From an uncultured Blautia sp. (GTDB lineage Bacteria; Bacillota; Clostridia; Lachnospirales; Lachnospiraceae): a stretch of 48,622 nucleotides of DNA. This document shows positions 1-10,958 of the stretch, one piece after another. The notes under the pieces are model-generated. The model was not told the DNA's origin, did not search any database, and saw only the letters and a program-made list of their open reading frames with translations. The DNA lies in the NCBI GenBank assembly GCA_900542045.1, contig UQMI01000023.1, positions 1 through 48,622 of the forward strand. The letters are read 5' to 3'. The translations under genes were made by a program, and so were the position numbers. Each line of letters begins with the position of its first letter. Positions within the stretch are counted from its first letter, which is position 1.

Positions 1-7
1 ATAAAGT

Positions 8-400
8 TTAGCGCTTGCTGAACTGCGGAGCGCGACGGGCAGCCTTGAGGCCGTACTTCTTACGTTCTTTCATACGTGGGTCACGGGTCAGATATCCGGC
101 TGCTTTCAGAGTCGGTCTGTACTCTGCGTCAGCTTCCAGAAGCGCTCTGGAGATGCCGTGTCTGATGGCACCAGCCTGTCCTGTATAACCGCCGCCATGA
201 ACATTTACCATGATGTCGAACTTGCCTACTGTCTCAGTTGCTACCAGAGGCTGACGTACAATGGTCTTTAATGTCTCTAATCCAAAATAGTCATCGATAT
301 CTCTTTTATTAATGGTAATTTTACCGGTTCCAGGTACCAGATAAACTCTTGCTACTGATGATTTTCTTCTTCCTGTTCCGTAGAATTTTGCGCTAGCCAA
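8..400 (-). CDS. rpsI: 30S ribosomal protein S9
   Basis: Small-subunit ribosomal protein S9, whose basic C-terminal tail reaches the P-site tRNA in the ribosome. The 130-residue length is normal, the N-terminal [13 protein letters not shown] block is typical, and the protein ends in the family's KR tail (APQFSKR). The start codon is TTG at 398-400, preceded by GAGGAGG with about 9 bases between; no ATG in frame fits better. It follows rplM by 17 bases and must share the rplM promoter, which is the universal L13-S9 pairing. The stop lies only a few bases from the window edge, so any terminator is outside. Confidence 0.98.
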   Translation of the reverse strand: MASAKFYGTGRRKSSVARVYLVPGTGKITINKRDIDDYFGLETLKTIVRQPLVATETVGKFDIMVNVHGGGYTGQAGAIRHGISRALLEADAEYRPTLKAAGYLTRDPRMKERKKYGLKAARRAPQFSKR

Positions 401-417
401 TGTTCTCTACCTCCTCA

Positions 418-846
418 TTAAAATGTTAATGCTTCCGGTTTCTGAGCTTCGTGTTTGTGCTCAGGTCCAGCATATACGAACAGTTTCTTGTACATGGTTC
501 TTCCCAAAGGTCCTTTTGGAAGCATTCCCTTTACTGCCAGCTCGATCACCTTCTCAGGTTTTTTAGCCAACATCTCTGCCAAGGTAGTTTCTTTCATTCC
601 ACCAACATATCCGGAATGATGGTAGTAAACCTTCTGATCCAGCTTCTTGCCGGTCACATTGATCTTCTCTGCATTAACTACAATCACATAATCACCGGTA
701 TCTACATGAGGTGTAAACTCCGGTTTGTTTTTTCCTCTTAAAATTTTTGCCACTTCAGAAGCCAGACGGCCCAGTGTGCAGCCTGTAGCGTCAACTACAT
801 ACCATTTTCTCTCAATTTTATCTGGATTAGCCATATAAGTCTTCAT
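418..846 (-). CDS. rplM: 50S ribosomal protein L13
   Basis: Large-subunit ribosomal protein L13, an early assembly protein that binds 23S rRNA. At 142 residues it is full length and carries the [16 protein letters not shown] start, the [16 protein letters not shown] core and the [10 protein letters not shown] motif. The ATG at 846 sits 7 bases after GGGAGG. It is first gene of the rplM-rpsI operon, behind a consensus promoter (1014-1042) and a leader of about 160 bases that contains several stem-loops, so autogenous or attenuation control is possible but not shown by sequence alone. Confidence 0.98.
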   Translation of the reverse strand: MKTYMANPDKIERKWYVVDATGCTLGRLASEVAKILRGKNKPEFTPHVDTGDYVIVVNAEKINVTGKKLDQKVYYHHSGYVGGMKETTLAEMLAKKPEKVIELAVKGMLPKGPLGRTMYKKLFVYAGPEHKHEAQKPEALTF

Positions 847-1006
847 GGTCTTACCTCCCGTTTATTCTATCCACAATCTGTAACCGCGTTCTTATGCCGC
901 GAATTCTTTATGTCTTAGGACGTGTCTGCAAAAGCGGTAATGTCCGGACCGCTGTAGAAACATCATCGCCGGGGCTTTGGCTTTGACGTTTTCGCACTTC
1001 GTCACA
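847..1006 (-). promoter_or_regulatory. structured 5' leader of rplM-rpsI
   Basis: The transcript from the promoter at 1014-1042 would carry about 160 untranslated bases before L13. On the minus strand three short stem-loops can be drawn: TGACG/CGTCA (984-988 with 1000-1004), AGCGGT/ACCGCT (933-938 with 948-953), and a CGCGG-based stem near 885-905. Firmicute L13 genes are known to have an autoregulatory leader. I cannot confirm a match to that family by eye. Confidence 0.4.
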
Positions 1007-1013
1007 TTGAGAT

Positions 1014-1042
1014 ATTATATTATACTCTCAAATTCGTGTCAA
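1014..1042 (-). promoter_or_regulatory. sigma-A promoter of rplM-rpsI
   Basis: Perfect consensus on the minus strand: -35 TTGACA (1037-1042), 17-base spacer, -10 TATAAT (1014-1019). This is the strongest promoter by sequence in the window, fitting a ribosomal protein operon. Confidence 0.9.
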
Positions 1043-1092
1043 CTGTTTTTTCTTAATTTTCCCAGGCTTTTCTCACGATCCTGCCATACAGA

Positions 1093-1145
1093 TGTCAAAA
1101 GCGATCATCCTGCAGATTTATCTGCTGAGGGTGATCGCTTTGACA
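1093..1145 (-). terminator. long hairpin after truA
   Basis: TGTCAAA-GCGATCA arms pair over about 17 bases with one bulge and a GU pair, and an inner CAGAT/ATCTG stem lies in the loop. It sits 33 bases after the truA stop and 50 bases before the rplM promoter. It separates the two units, although its T-run is inside the stem (CTTTTGACA) rather than after it, so it is an atypical terminator. Confidence 0.5.
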
Positions 1146-1177
1146 AACATATGGCTGCATAGTCATGGGCTTGTGTC

Positions 1178-1918
1178 CTACTCCAGAAACCGGATTCCCA
1201 TCAGGGTCAGACCGTGAGCCGGAGCCGTGGGTCCGGCCATTTCCCGGTCACAGGCATCCAGAATCGTTTTCACATGTTCCGGCGGATACTGTCCGTTTCC
1301 CACCTGGATCAGCGTTCCGGCAATGATCCTTACCATATTATATAGGAAGCCTTTTCCGGAAACCTGGATGGTCACCATATCTCCGTACCGCTCCACCTCT
1401 ATCCGGGTGATGATCCGTACGGTACTTTTCACCTGCGCTTTCGCACCGCAGAAACTGGCAAAATCATGCTGCCCGATCAGATAAGAGGTGGCAGCCCGCA
1501 TTTTGTCCACATCCAGCGCATAGTGATAAAAATACGAATACAGCCGTTCCGTAGGAACCGGAAAACGCCGGTTCAAAATCCGGTACTCATAAGTCTTCTC
1601 ACTTTCACAGTACCGGGGATGAAAATCCGGCTCCACTTCTTCTGACAACTGGATCCGGATGTCTTCCGGCAGCCGGGTATTCAGCGCATAGGAAAATTTT
1701 TCCGCCGGCATCCGGGCATTGGTATCAAATACCGCCACATTTCCCATGGCATGAACACCGGCGTCTGTACGGCTGGCTCCGATGGTCTCAATTTCCTCTC
1801 CCACCAGTTCCGACAGACACCGGTTCAGTTCTCCCTGTATGGTAATTCCATTGTTCTGGCTCTGCCAGCCGCAATAATTTGTGCCGTCATAGGCCACAAC
1901 CAATCCTACTCGTTTCAT
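1178..1918 (-). CDS. truA: tRNA pseudouridine synthase A
   Basis: Isomerises uridines 38-40 in the anticodon stem-loop of many tRNAs. The catalytic aspartate is D52 in GASRTDAGVHA, and the N-terminal VAYDGTNYCGWQ block is typical. Start chosen at the ATG at 1918 (MKRVGLVV), preceded by GGAGG with 6 bases between; a longer reading to 1972 has no homology and overlaps ecfT. The protein is 246 residues, normal for the family. Last gene of the ecfA1-ecfA2-ecfT-truA run, 53 bases after ecfT, an arrangement conserved in Firmicutes. Confidence 0.97.
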   Translation of the reverse strand: MKRVGLVVAYDGTNYCGWQSQNNGITIQGELNRCLSELVGEEIETIGASRTDAGVHAMGNVAVFDTNARMPAEKFSYALNTRLPEDIRIQLSEEVEPDFHPRYCESEKTYEYRILNRRFPVPTERLYSYFYHYALDVDKMRAATSYLIGQHDFASFCGAKAQVKSTVRIITRIEVERYGDMVTIQVSGKGFLYNMVRIIAGTLIQVGNGQYPPEHVKTILDACDREMAGPTAPAHGLTLMGIRFLE

Positions 1919-1971
1919 TGTATCCTCCAGATCATTTCTCTTCCTGCTCTGCCTCTGTCCATGCGGCCCCA

Positions 1972-2775
1972 TCAGATCCCCCTGATACGGAATCCAATGC
2001 TGACCCCCAGATAGATCACCATCACTGCAAAGGCCGCCATATCGTTTTTCTTATACTTCAGCGGCTTCATCTGTGTTCTGCCGCCTCCGCCATGATAGCA
2101 GCGGGCTTCCATGGCCATAGCCAGATCATTGGCACGGCGAAAAGCGGAAATAAACAGCGGCACCAGCAGCGGGACCATGTTTTTTGCTTTCTGGATCAGA
2201 TTTCCATTTTCAAAATCCGCTCCTCTGGCAATCTGCGCCTTCATGATCTTATCCGTCTCTTCTAATAAAATAGGAATAAACCGAAGGGCAATGGACATGG
2301 TCATGGCAATCTCATGTACCGGCACATGGATCGCTGCCAGAGGCTGCATCAGACGTTCCAGTCCATCTGTCAGCTGATTGGGTGTCGTGGTGAGAGTCAT
2401 GATAGAAGAACCGATCACCAGATACGTCAGGCGAATGGCCATTTTTCCGGCCATAATCAGACCTTCTCTGGTCACTTTCAAAAATCCCCAGCTCCACAGC
2501 GTCTCTCCCGGCGTCAGGATCATGTTGAATACCACTGTGATCAAAAGAATGAAAAATACTGCCTTCAGACCTTTGAACATGAATTTCACCGGTACTTTTG
2601 ACAGAAAGATCATGGATGCCAGGAAAATTGTGGCGATAACATACCCCAGTGCTGACTGAAAAACAAAAATGGAAACAATAAACACCAGAGTGCCGATAAA
2701 TTTTGTCCGGGGATCCAGCCTGTGCAGCGCGGAATCAACAGGATAATATTGTCCCAGTGTAATATCTCGAATCAT
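1972..2775 (-). CDS. ecfT: ECF transporter transmembrane protein EcfT
   Basis: Membrane component of the energy-coupling factor module, which joins two ATPases to exchangeable vitamin-binding S-components. Hydrophobic segments cluster in the first third and at the C-terminus, and the two cytoplasmic coupling motifs are visible as AQIARGADFE and AMEARCYHGG; the second has ARC instead of the usual ARG. Length 267 is normal. The ATG at 2775 follows GGGAG by 5 bases and lies 13 bases after ecfA2. No S-component gene is in the window, so this is the shared (group II) type of module. Confidence 0.95.
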   Translation of the reverse strand: MIRDITLGQYYPVDSALHRLDPRTKFIGTLVFIVSIFVFQSALGYVIATIFLASMIFLSKVPVKFMFKGLKAVFFILLITVVFNMILTPGETLWSWGFLKVTREGLIMAGKMAIRLTYLVIGSSIMTLTTTPNQLTDGLERLMQPLAAIHVPVHEIAMTMSIALRFIPILLEETDKIMKAQIARGADFENGNLIQKAKNMVPLLVPLFISAFRRANDLAMAMEARCYHGGGGRTQMKPLKYKKNDMAAFAVMVIYLGVSIGFRIRGI

Positions 2776-2788
2776 CTGTTCTCCCTCT

Positions 2789-3640
2789 CTATCGTTTTTT
2801 CAGCGCTTCCAGAATAGATGCCTTCGCTTCCTCTACGGTAGTTGCTGTTACATCCACATCCAGTCCATGCTCCTTCAGTGCCTGCATGATATAAGTAATC
2901 TGGGGTGCGCTCAGCCCCATGGCTTCCAGCTCTTTATAATGGGAAAACACTTCCTTGGGCGCTCCGTCCAGAGCAACTTTCCCATGGTTCATAACAATAA
3001 TACGTTCTACATATCTGGCAATATCTTCCATACTGTGAGATACCAGCACTATGGAAATTCCTCTCTCTTTGTGGAGCAAAGCAATCTGATCCAGGATCTC
3101 ATCCCTTCCTTTGGGATCCAGACCAGCCGTAGGCTCATCCAGGATGAGGATTTTCGGGTTCATGGCCAGCACACCGGCAATGGCCACCCGTTTTTTCTGA
3201 CCGCCGGACAGTTCAAATGGAGACTTGCTGTAAAACTCCTCTCCGATTCCTACAGAATCCAGCGCCTTTCTGGCCTGCTCTTTTGCTTCTTCCTGGGACA
3301 GCCCCTGGTTCTTCGGACCAAAACACACATCGGAGATTACGTCCACTTCAAACAGCTGATGTTCCGGATACTGAAACACCAGCCCTACCTGACTGCGGAG
3401 GGATTTCAGATCATATTTTTCCTGCCAGATATCTTCGCCATTATACAGCACTTCACCGGAAGTCGGCCGGATCAGTCCGTTCAAATGCTGGATCAGTGTG
3501 GATTTTCCGCTTCCTGTATGTCCGATCATTCCAATAAACTGCCCGTCAGGGATTACCAGATTAATATCTTCCAGCGCATGGATCTCGTATGCAGTGCCGG
3601 GACTGTATGTGTAGGTAACATGTTTCAATTCGATTGACAT
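2789..3640 (-). CDS. ecfA2: ECF transporter ATPase EcfA2
   Basis: One of the two ATP-binding subunits of the energy-coupling factor module. Visible motifs are Walker [11 protein letters not shown]-loop in [10 protein letters not shown], signature [11 protein letters not shown], Walker [13 protein letters not shown] and the H-loop [11 protein letters not shown]. The start overlaps the end of ecfA1 by 16 bases, implying translational coupling and equal production of both ATPases. Length 283 is normal. Which S-components it serves cannot be read from here. Confidence 0.95.
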   Translation of the reverse strand: MSIELKHVTYTYSPGTAYEIHALEDINLVIPDGQFIGMIGHTGSGKSTLIQHLNGLIRPTSGEVLYNGEDIWQEKYDLKSLRSQVGLVFQYPEHQLFEVDVISDVCFGPKNQGLSQEEAKEQARKALDSVGIGEEFYSKSPFELSGGQKKRVAIAGVLAMNPKILILDEPTAGLDPKGRDEILDQIALLHKERGISIVLVSHSMEDIARYVERIIVMNHGKVALDGAPKEVFSHYKELEAMGLSAPQITYIMQALKEHGLDVDVTATTVEEAKASILEALKKR

Positions 3641-4476
3641 AACGCGCTCACCAATTCCTCTATTGTCAGAATACCCTCCGGGATCGAGACGCCTTCCTGC
3701 CGCAGCTCATGGGCCAGTAAAGTCACCTGCGGCACATCCAGACGATATTTCTTCAGCAGTTCTACCTGAGAAAAAATTTCCCTTGGCGTTCCTTTCATCA
3801 CGATCTTTCCTTCATCCATGACGAATACCTGATCTGCCAGGATCACTTCTTCCATATAATGGGTGATCAGAATGACCGTAACTCCTTCCTTCTGGTTCAG
3901 CTCCCGGACTGCCTTCAGCACTTCCTTTCTTCCATTGGGGTCCAGCATAGCTGTAGGCTCATCCAGAATGATGCATTTCGGGTGCATAGCCACCACTCCG
4001 GCTATGGCTACCCGCTGTTTCTGTCCGCCGGACAGCTTATTGGGAGAATGGTGCCGATATGCCAACATTCCCACCTTCCGCAGACTGTCATCCACCCGCT
4101 GCCAGATGTCCTCTGTGGGAACTCCCATGTTTTCCGGTCCGAATCCCACATCTTCCTCCACAACCGTACCGATGATCTGATTATCCGGATTCTGGAACAC
4201 CATCCCGGCTTTCTGCCGTATTTTCCAAAGCTCCGGCTCCTTTGCCGTATCCTGGCTGTCTACCCACAGGGTTCCTTCAGAAGGGATCAAAAGGGCATTC
4301 ATATGTTTTGCCAGCGTGGATTTCCCACTGCCGTTGTGGCCCAGGATCGCCACAAAATCGCCTTCCTTTACATCCAGATCCACATGATCCACTGCCTGGC
4401 TGGTCTCCTCCACATTCCCGTCTTCATCATATTTCACATATTGAAATCCAAGCTTTCGGGCTTTAATAATGCCCAT
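3625..4476 (-). CDS. ecfA1: ECF transporter ATPase EcfA1
   Basis: Second ATPase of the ECF module: Walker [11 protein letters not shown]-loop [17 protein letters not shown], signature [11 protein letters not shown], Walker [14 protein letters not shown]-loop ITHYMEE. Start set at the ATG at 4476 ([13 protein letters not shown]), 7 bases after GGAGG; reading from 4509 adds residues without homology and runs into engB. About 283 residues. Lies 32 bases after engB and overlaps ecfA2 by 16 bases. Confidence 0.95.
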   Translation of the reverse strand: MGIIKARKLGFQYVKYDEDGNVEETSQAVDHVDLDVKEGDFVAILGHNGSGKSTLAKHMNALLIPSEGTLWVDSQDTAKEPELWKIRQKAGMVFQNPDNQIIGTVVEEDVGFGPENMGVPTEDIWQRVDDSLRKVGMLAYRHHSPNKLSGGQKQRVAIAGVVAMHPKCIILDEPTAMLDPNGRKEVLKAVRELNQKEGVTVILITHYMEEVILADQVFVMDEGKIVMKGTPREIFSQVELLKKYRLDVPQVTLLAHELRQEGVSIPEGILTIEELVSALCQSN

Positions 4477-4508
4477 GACCATCCCTCCTTCCTGTACCGT
4501 GTTCTCCA

Positions 4509-5114
4509 TTATTCGTCATGTTCTGTTTTCAGTTCCAGAATAGAATCCATTAATTCCCAGATTTCCTCTCTTCCCTGTTTGGTCTGGGCTGAGAAAGGGA
4601 TTACCCGGGTGCTTCCGGGAAGCTTCAGTCCTTCCCGGATCAATTTTACATTTTTCTGCACCTGGCTGCGCTTCAGCTTATCCAGCTTCGTTGCAATAAT
4701 AATCGGGTCAAAACCATTATATACGATCCAGTCATACATCATTTTATCATTGGCCGATGGTGCATGACGGATATCGATGAGCAGAAATACCGCTTTCAGC
4801 ATTCTGGAATTGTGCAGGTACCGTTCAATGAGTTTTCCCCATTTTTCTTTTTCTGTCTGTGAAACCTTTGCATAGCCATATCCCGGAAGGTCCACCAGAT
4901 ACATACAGTCATTAATATTGTAGAAATTAATAGTCTGGGTCTTTCCCGGCTGTGCGCTGGTCCTGGCCAGAGCTTTCCGGTTCATCAGCCCATTGATCAG
5001 AGATGATTTCCCCACATTGGATTTTCCGGCAAAAGCAATCTCCGGCCAGTCTGTTTCCGGCAGACGGCTGGTAGGTCCGCATACAATATCCAGAGATACA
5101 TTTTTAATTATCAT
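4509..5114 (-). CDS. engB: ribosome biogenesis GTPase YsxC/EngB
   Basis: Essential GTPase that assists late 50S subunit assembly. G-motifs are clear: G1 [10 protein letters not shown]2 region [13 protein letters not shown]3 DLPGYG, G4 TKLDK, with the C-terminal FSAQTKQG G5 element. Length 201 is typical. It follows lon by 21 bases, the usual clpX-lon-engB order in Firmicutes. The Shine-Dalgarno is weak (GAGG about 13 bases upstream), so translation may be modest. Confidence 0.96.
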   Translation of the reverse strand: MIIKNVSLDIVCGPTSRLPETDWPEIAFAGKSNVGKSSLINGLMNRKALARTSAQPGKTQTINFYNINDCMYLVDLPGYGYAKVSQTEKEKWGKLIERYLHNSRMLKAVFLLIDIRHAPSANDKMMYDWIVYNGFDPIIIATKLDKLKRSQVQKNVKLIREGLKLPGSTRVIPFSAQTKQGREEIWELMDSILELKTEHDE

Positions 5115-5135
5115 GGTTTCTGTCCGTCCTCTCTA

Positions 5136-7451
5136 TCAGCACAGTGCCTCCTCCAGCACTTCCTTCATGGTTTCCACATATACGATCTGCAGATCATCCG
5201 TGATCTCTGCAGACATTTCCAGTATATCCTTTTCATTCTCTCTGGGAACCAGCACTTTCTTAATATGGGCATCCTTTGCGGCCAGAAGCTTCTCCTTCAG
5301 GCCTCCAATGGGAAGCACCCGTCCCCGAAGCGTGATCTCTCCTGTCATAGCCATCTCCGCATGGACCGGAGTCTCGGAAATGGCTGAAAGCATGGCAGTG
5401 GCCATGGTAATTCCGGCTGAAGGACCATCTTTTGGTACGGCTCCTTCCGGAATATGTATATGAATATCATTCTTTTGGAAAAATTCAGGTTTTATATGAT
5501 ATTTTTTTGCCACAGAGCGGATGTAGCTGATCCCTGTACGGGCAGATTCTTTCATTACATCTCCCAGTTGTCCCGTCAGCAGCATCTCCCCTTTACCCGG
5601 CATCACATTGACCTCGATCTCCAGGGTATCACCGCCCACACTGGTCCATGCCAGTCCGCGGACAATGCCCACTTCGTCTTTCTTATTGGCCATGTGCACA
5701 CTATAACGCTCTTTTCCCAGGAATTCTTCCAGATTTTTGGCAGTCACCACCACTTTTTCCTGCTCGTCCTCCAGGATTCTTCGGGCTGTCTTGCGGCAGA
5801 TCTGTCCAATCTTTCTCTCCAGATTCCGCACGCCTGCCTCTTTGGTATATCCGGTGATGATTTTCTTCAGAGCTGCCTTCCGAATGGAAAGCTGTCCTTT
5901 CTTCAGTCCATTTTCCCGAAGCTGTTTGGGTATCAGATGCTCTTCCGCAATGTGTTCCTTTTCATTTTCCGTATAACCGGAAATTTCCAGCACTTCCATA
6001 CGGTCCAGCAGTGGCCTCGGAATCGTAGACACATCATTGGCTGTGGCAATAAACAATACTTCCGACAGATCCTGGGGAATCTCCACATAGTGATCGCTGA
6101 AGTGCCTGTTCTGTTCCGGATCCAGCACTTCCAGAAGGGCTGCCGATACATCTCCCTTATAGTCATTGCTGGTCTTATCGATCTCGTCCAGCAGCATCAG
6201 GGGATTGCTCACACCGGCTTCTGCCAGTCCGGCGGTGATCCGCCCCGGCATGGCGCCTATATACGTTCTTCTGTGTCCCCGGATCTCCGCCTCATCCCGA
6301 ACGCCTCCCAGACAGATCCGGACATATTTTTTGTTCAGAGATCTTGCCACTGATTTGGCGATGGACGTCTTGCCTGTTCCAGGCGGTCCCACCAGACACA
6401 GAATCGGGCTTTCGCCCTTCTCTGTCAGTGTACGGACAGCCAGGAACTCCATGATCCTCTCTTTTACTTTTTCCAGACCATAATGATCCTCCTGAAGGAT
6501 CCGGAAAGTCTCTTTCAGATCACTGGCGTCCTTTGATTTTTTATCCCAGGGGAGTCCCAGCAGCGTTTCAATGTATCCTCTGGATACCGAACTTTCAGAA
6601 ACATTTCCTCCAAGACTTTTGAACCGTTCGATTTCTTTGGCAATCTTTTCTTTCACCTGATCGGACGCCACCAGTTTTTTCAGCTGCTCCTGATATTTTT
6701 CCGCATCAGACTGGGTATTATCCTCTCCCAGTTCTTCCCGGATCAGCTTCAGCTGCTCCCGCAGGATGTACTCCCTCTGGTTCTTGTCTACCCGGGCTTT
6801 CACTTTCTGCTGAATGTCCTGACGGATCTGAAGAATTTCTATCTCATTGGTCAGAAGTCCGCCCAGCACTTCGTAGCGTTCCTCCAGGCTTACTGCATCC
6901 AGCAGCTTCTGCCTGTCTGTATAGAAAAGGGGAAGGTTCACACTGATCTGATCCACCAGATGACGGATATCCGTGATCTGAATCATCTGTGCCACCAGCT
7001 CTTTGCTCACCTTGCCGCTTTCCAGACAATAGGCATGAAACAGCTCTTTCATATTCCGGAGCATGGCTTCTTCCATATTGGCATTTAAGACCGGTTCCTC
7101 TTCTTCCGGGAACCGGGCCACCTCAGCCTTGAGATACGGCTCCATTTCCTGAAAAGACAGAAGCTGCGCCCTCTCGGTCCCTTCCACCAGAACCCGCAGA
7201 ATATTCTGCGGAAGCTTCACAACCTGCTTAACATAGGCAATGACTCCGATCTGGTATACTTCATCCTGTCCCGGATATTCCACCTCCGGATTTTTCTGGG
7301 TCACCAGAAAAATTTTCTGATCCTCCAGCATAGCCGCCTCCACCGCTTTCACAGAACGGGCCCGGCTGATATCAAAATGCACGATCATATCCGGCAGTAT
7401 TGTGGTCCCCCGCAGTGCAATGGCCGGAAGCATACAAATAGTGTCTTTCAT
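5136..7451 (-). CDS. lon: ATP-dependent Lon protease
   Basis: Hexameric AAA+ protease degrading misfolded and regulatory proteins. The 771 residues contain the N-terminal substrate domain, a coiled linker, Walker [10 protein letters not shown], Walker [10 protein letters not shown], and the C-terminal serine-lysine protease domain with S678 in PKDGPSAG and K721 in GGLKEKLL, the expected 43-residue spacing. The ATG at 7451 follows GGAGG by 6 bases. It sits 16 bases downstream of clpX, so the quality-control genes form one run. I see no CIRCE or CtsR-like site close upstream. Confidence 0.97.
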   Translation of the reverse strand: MKDTICMLPAIALRGTTILPDMIVHFDISRARSVKAVEAAMLEDQKIFLVTQKNPEVEYPGQDEVYQIGVIAYVKQVVKLPQNILRVLVEGTERAQLLSFQEMEPYLKAEVARFPEEEEPVLNANMEEAMLRNMKELFHAYCLESGKVSKELVAQMIQITDIRHLVDQISVNLPLFYTDRQKLLDAVSLEERYEVLGGLLTNEIEILQIRQDIQQKVKARVDKNQREYILREQLKLIREELGEDNTQSDAEKYQEQLKKLVASDQVKEKIAKEIERFKSLGGNVSESSVSRGYIETLLGLPWDKKSKDASDLKETFRILQEDHYGLEKVKERIMEFLAVRTLTEKGESPILCLVGPPGTGKTSIAKSVARSLNKKYVRICLGGVRDEAEIRGHRRTYIGAMPGRITAGLAEAGVSNPLMLLDEIDKTSNDYKGDVSAALLEVLDPEQNRHFSDHYVEIPQDLSEVLFIATANDVSTIPRPLLDRMEVLEISGYTENEKEHIAEEHLIPKQLRENGLKKGQLSIRKAALKKIITGYTKEAGVRNLERKIGQICRKTARRILEDEQEKVVVTAKNLEEFLGKERYSVHMANKKDEVGIVRGLAWTSVGGDTLEIEVNVMPGKGEMLLTGQLGDVMKESARTGISYIRSVAKKYHIKPEFFQKNDIHIHIPEGAVPKDGPSAGITMATAMLSAISETPVHAEMAMTGEITLRGRVLPIGGLKEKLLAAKDAHIKKVLVPRENEKDILEMSAEITDDLQIVYVETMKEVLEEALC

Positions 7452-7467
7452 TTTTTTCCTCCCTCTG

Positions 7468-8778
7468 TCAGGCAGTCACGGATTTTCCTTTCCTCCGGCT
7501 TCTGGAAGGTTTTCTTGCCGGAACGGTCACCGGCTCTCCATATTCAATCTCTGCCTCACCTTTTCCGTCTACCATGTCCTCCGTCACCACACATCTGCGG
7601 ATGGTGTTGTCGGAAGGTGCTTTATACATCAGATCCATCATGGTATTTTCCATAATGGCCCGCAGTCCTCTGGCTCCTGTTTTTCTCTCCACGGATTTTG
7701 TTGCGATTTTCTTCAGGGCCTCATCCTGGAATTTCAATTCGATGCCATCCAGCTCAAAAAGCTTGCTGTATTGCTTGGTCAGCGCATTCTTCGGCTCACG
7801 GAGAATACGGAGCAGGGCTGCTTCGTCCAGCGCATCCAGCGTCACCACCACAGGCACACGTCCTACAAATTCCGGAATCAGGCCAAATTTCACCAGATCC
7901 TCCGGCATTACTTCTTTAAGCAGCTCGCCCACATTCTGATCTTTGACTTTTACAATATCTGCTCCAAATCCAATGGATTTGGTATCTTTTCTGCTGGCAA
8001 TGATCTTTTCGATGCCCTCAAATGCACCGCCGCAGATAAACAGGATATTAGTGGTATCAATCTGAATAAAATCCTGATGGGGATGCTTTCTGCCTCCCTG
8101 GGGCGGCACACTGGCCACGGTTCCCTCCAGAATCTTCAACAGAGCCTGCTGCACGCCTTCACCGGATACATCTCTGGTGATGGATGCATTTTCAGACTTT
8201 CTGGTGATCTTGTCGATCTCGTCAATATAAATGATGCCGTACTGGGCCCGCTCCACGTCATAGTCTGCGGCCTGGATGATCTTCAGCAGGATATTCTCCA
8301 CGTCTTCACCCACATATCCGGCCTCTGTCAAAGTGGTGGCGTCCGCAATGGCAAAAGGCACATTCAAAAGCTTCGCCATGGTCTGGGCCAGCAGTGTTTT
8401 TCCGGATCCTGTTGGACCCAGCATCAGAATGTTGCTCTTCTGCAGCTCCACATCCAGATCCTTGGGGGCCATAACTCTCTTATAATGATTATATACTGCC
8501 ACCGACAGAACTTTCTTGGCCTCATCCTGTCCGATGACATACTCGTCCAGAATGCTGTGGATCTCCTCCGGTGTCAGCAGGTTGATCTCGGAAGACAGCT
8601 GATCTTCCTCGTAAATCGCAAAATCTTCTTCAATGATCTCGGAACAGATTCCGATACATTCGTCACAAATATATACACCGTTGGGACCTGCGATCAGTTT
8701 GCGCACCTGGTCCTCGGTTTTATTGCAGAAAGAGCATCTCACTCTTGTATCCCTTATCTTTTCTGCCATATCATTCAT
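7468..8778 (-). CDS. clpX: Clp protease ATP-binding subunit ClpX
   Basis: AAA+ unfoldase that feeds tagged substrates to ClpP. The N-terminal C4 zinc finger (CSFCNK ... CDECIGIC), Walker A GPTGSGKT, the GYVG pore loop and the IGF loop (KSIGFGAD) that docks on ClpP are all present. Length 436 is slightly above the common 410-425 because of a basic C-terminal tail ([13 protein letters not shown]). Start is ATG at 8778 or the in-frame ATG three codons later, which is better spaced from AGGGGA. Confidence 0.97.
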   Translation of the reverse strand: MNDMAEKIRDTRVRCSFCNKTEDQVRKLIAGPNGVYICDECIGICSEIIEEDFAIYEEDQLSSEINLLTPEEIHSILDEYVIGQDEAKKVLSVAVYNHYKRVMAPKDLDVELQKSNILMLGPTGSGKTLLAQTMAKLLNVPFAIADATTLTEAGYVGEDVENILLKIIQAADYDVERAQYGIIYIDEIDKITRKSENASITRDVSGEGVQQALLKILEGTVASVPPQGGRKHPHQDFIQIDTTNILFICGGAFEGIEKIIASRKDTKSIGFGADIVKVKDQNVGELLKEVMPEDLVKFGLIPEFVGRVPVVVTLDALDEAALLRILREPKNALTKQYSKLFELDGIELKFQDEALKKIATKSVERKTGARGLRAIMENTMMDLMYKAPSDNTIRRCVVTEDMVDGKGEAEIEYGEPVTVPARKPSRSRRKGKSVTA

Positions 8779-8810
8779 TCCCCTTCCCCCGTCTGTTCAA
8801 CGGGAATCAT

Positions 8811-8841
8811 ATAAGACCCCCACCAAAGGCGGGAGTCTTAT
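8811..8841. other. perfect hairpin between clpP and clpX
   Basis: ATAAGAC-CCCC-ACC pairs with GG-CGGGAGTCTTAT over 14 positions (two GU pairs) around a 3-base loop. It lies in the 74-base gap between the clpP stop and clpX start. No U-run follows on either strand, so it is better read as an intercistronic stabiliser or processing site than as a terminator. Confidence 0.6.
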
Positions 8842-8852
8842 CTATGGTTACA

Positions 8853-9434
8853 TTATCTGTGCGAAATCACGCCGTCTACGATACCATATGCCTTCGCTTC
8901 TTCTGCGGACATATAGTTATCGCGATCGGTATCTCTTTCTACTACTTCCAGCGGCTGACCTGTATTGGCCGCAAGAATTTCGTTCAGAGTCCGTTTTGTC
9001 TTGGCAATGTGATCTGCAACGATCTGAATTTCTGTTGCCTGTCCCTGTGCTCCGCCGGACGGCTGATGAATCATAATGGTAGAGTTCGGAAGAGCCAGTC
9101 TCTTGCCCTTTGTACCGCCTGCCAGCAGGAATGCTCCCATGCTCGCAGCCATTCCTAGACAGATCGTGGACACATCGCATTTTACATACTGCATGGTATC
9201 ATAAATAGCCATGCCCGCTGTTACAGAACCGCCGGGACTGTTGATATAAAAACTGATATCCTTGCCCGGATCTTCGGATTCCAGGAATAACAGCTGCGCT
9301 ACGATCAGGCTTGCGGTCACATCGTTGACCTCTTCACCCAGGAAAATGATCCTGTCTTTCAGCAGCCTGGAATAAATGTCATAACTTCTCTCTCCCCTGC
9401 TCGTCTGCTCAATGACATAAGGTACTAAGCTCAT
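8853..9434 (-). CDS. clpP: ATP-dependent Clp protease proteolytic subunit
   Basis: Barrel-forming serine peptidase of the ClpXP machine. The catalytic triad is visible: Ser in [11 protein letters not shown], His in MIHQPSGG, Asp in [13 protein letters not shown]. At 193 residues with the NSPGGSV motif it is a normal single-copy ClpP. The ATG at 9434 follows AGGAGG by 6 bases; it lies 23 bases after tig, giving the common tig-clpP-clpX order. Confidence 0.98.
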   Translation of the reverse strand: MSLVPYVIEQTSRGERSYDIYSRLLKDRIIFLGEEVNDVTASLIVAQLLFLESEDPGKDISFYINSPGGSVTAGMAIYDTMQYVKCDVSTICLGMAASMGAFLLAGGTKGKRLALPNSTIMIHQPSGGAQGQATEIQIVADHIAKTKRTLNEILAANTGQPLEVVERDTDRDNYMSAEEAKAYGIVDGVISHR

Positions 9435-9457
9435 ATTACTCCTCCTGTCTGATCGGC

Positions 9458-10744
9458 TTAAACCTCTTTTGCTGCCTCAGCAACCAGTGTCACTGCCTGC
9501 TGGATAGCCAGATCTTTCTTCATCTGCTCCATCTCGTACTCGCCGATCATTTCTTTTACTTTGTCTGCTTCCATCCTATACATCTCAGCCATCTTCTGAA
9601 TCTCTTCATCGATCTGCTCTTCTGTCGGCTGGATATTCTCCACTTCTGCGATCTTCTCCAGTACCAGTCTGCTCTGGATACGTTTCAGAGCCTGAGGCTT
9701 CATCTGCTCTCTCATGCCTGCTGCATCCATTCCGGTAAACTGCATATACTGCTCCATGCTCAGGCCCTGAGCCTGCAGTCTTCTCGCAAAATCATTGACC
9801 ATATCCTGTGCCTGAGTCTCCAGCATCGCATCCGGGATCTCCATGGTGGCATTCTCAATAATCTTATCCACTGCGGCGTCTTCAATGGCGCGTGTGGCTT
9901 CTTTTTCTTTCTTTTCTGTCAGATTCTTTCTGATATCTGCCTTATATTCTTCCAGTGTATCAAATTCAGAAACGTCCTTTGCGAACTCATCATCAAGCTC
10001 CGGCAGTTCCTTTGCTTCGATCTTGCTGATCTCGCACTTAAATACAGCGGCCTTGCCTGCCAGTTCTTTGGACTGGTATTCCTCCGGGAAGGTCACATTG
10101 ACTTCCACAGGCTCCCCGGCCTTTACTCCTACCAGCTGCTCTTCAAAGCCCGGAATAAAAGTATTGGATCCAATGGTCAGAGGATAATCCTCCCCCTTGC
10201 CGCCTTCAAAGGCAACGCCGTCTACAAAGCCTTCATAGTTCAGAGTTACAATATCTCCGTTCTCCACAGCTCTGTCTTCTACGGTAATGGTTCTGGCATT
10301 GTTTTCCTGCTCTTTTTTCAGTTCGGCTTCGATCTCCTCATCGTTCACATCGCGGTCTGCCTTAGGCACTTCTACACCTTTATATTCGCCAAGTGTTACC
10401 TCTGGCTTCACAGCTACTTCCGCTGTAAAGATGAATGGCTTTCCGGCTTCCAGCTGTGTCACATCGATGGATGGCTGAGATACAATCTCCAGTTCACTCT
10501 CCTGTGCGGCTTCTGTATATGCACCGGGAATCAGAGCATTCGCTGCGTCTTCCAGGAAAACTCCTTTTCCGTACATTCTCTCGATCATGATTCTTGGGGC
10601 TTTTCCTTTTCTGAATCCCGGAAGGCTGATTTTTCCTTTGTTCTTCTGGTATGCTTTTTCAATTGCCTTCTCTAATTCTTCAGCAGAAACTTCGATCGTA
10701 AGCTTCGCCATATTTTTTTCCAATTTTTCTACCTGTAAACTCAT
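9458..10744 (-). CDS. tig: trigger factor
   Basis: Ribosome-associated chaperone and peptidyl-prolyl isomerase that meets nascent chains at the exit tunnel. The N-terminal domain has the ribosome-binding loop region ([11 protein letters not shown]), followed by an FKBP-type domain ([24 protein letters not shown]) and a long helical C-terminal domain. Start placed at ATG 10744 ([11 protein letters not shown]) behind GGAGG; the longer reading to 10804 has no family match. 428 residues, normal. A weak promoter (TATAAC near 10830) may lie in the 200-base gap upstream. Confidence 0.96.
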   Translation of the reverse strand: MSLQVEKLEKNMAKLTIEVSAEELEKAIEKAYQKNKGKISLPGFRKGKAPRIMIERMYGKGVFLEDAANALIPGAYTEAAQESELEIVSQPSIDVTQLEAGKPFIFTAEVAVKPEVTLGEYKGVEVPKADRDVNDEEIEAELKKEQENNARTITVEDRAVENGDIVTLNYEGFVDGVAFEGGKGEDYPLTIGSNTFIPGFEEQLVGVKAGEPVEVNVTFPEEYQSKELAGKAAVFKCEISKIEAKELPELDDEFAKDVSEFDTLEEYKADIRKNLTEKKEKEATRAIEDAAVDKIIENATMEIPDAMLETQAQDMVNDFARRLQAQGLSMEQYMQFTGMDAAGMREQMKPQALKRIQSRLVLEKIAEVENIQPTEEQIDEEIQKMAEMYRMEADKVKEMIGEYEMEQMKKDLAIQQAVTLVAEAAKEV

Positions 10745-10958
10745 TCCTGACAACTCCTCCTTAATTATCCATGTAAAATGGAAAAGCCGCGTGCTTCTTG
10801 GCATACCTCTCCATATTCACAGTCATTGTTATACTATATCATATAACTCCGGAAAACACCAGCTTTTTTCTATCTTTTTTTCGTTCTTTTTTCGGGCCGC
10901 TTTTCCGGCCCTGATCCTGTACAGGAATGCTTCCGGCATTTCTGCCGCAGTACACACA

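Noticed and set aside
2867..3637. Long plus-strand frames opposite ecfA2, lon, clpX, tig, aroE and similar genes
   Set aside because: They are antisense shadows of conserved genes, without ribosome binding sites or recognisable protein features.
10894..10911. GC-rich hairpin after the DJ-1 gene as terminator
   Set aside because: GGGCCG/CGGCCC pairs well, but on the strand of the gene it is followed by an A-run, not a U-run.
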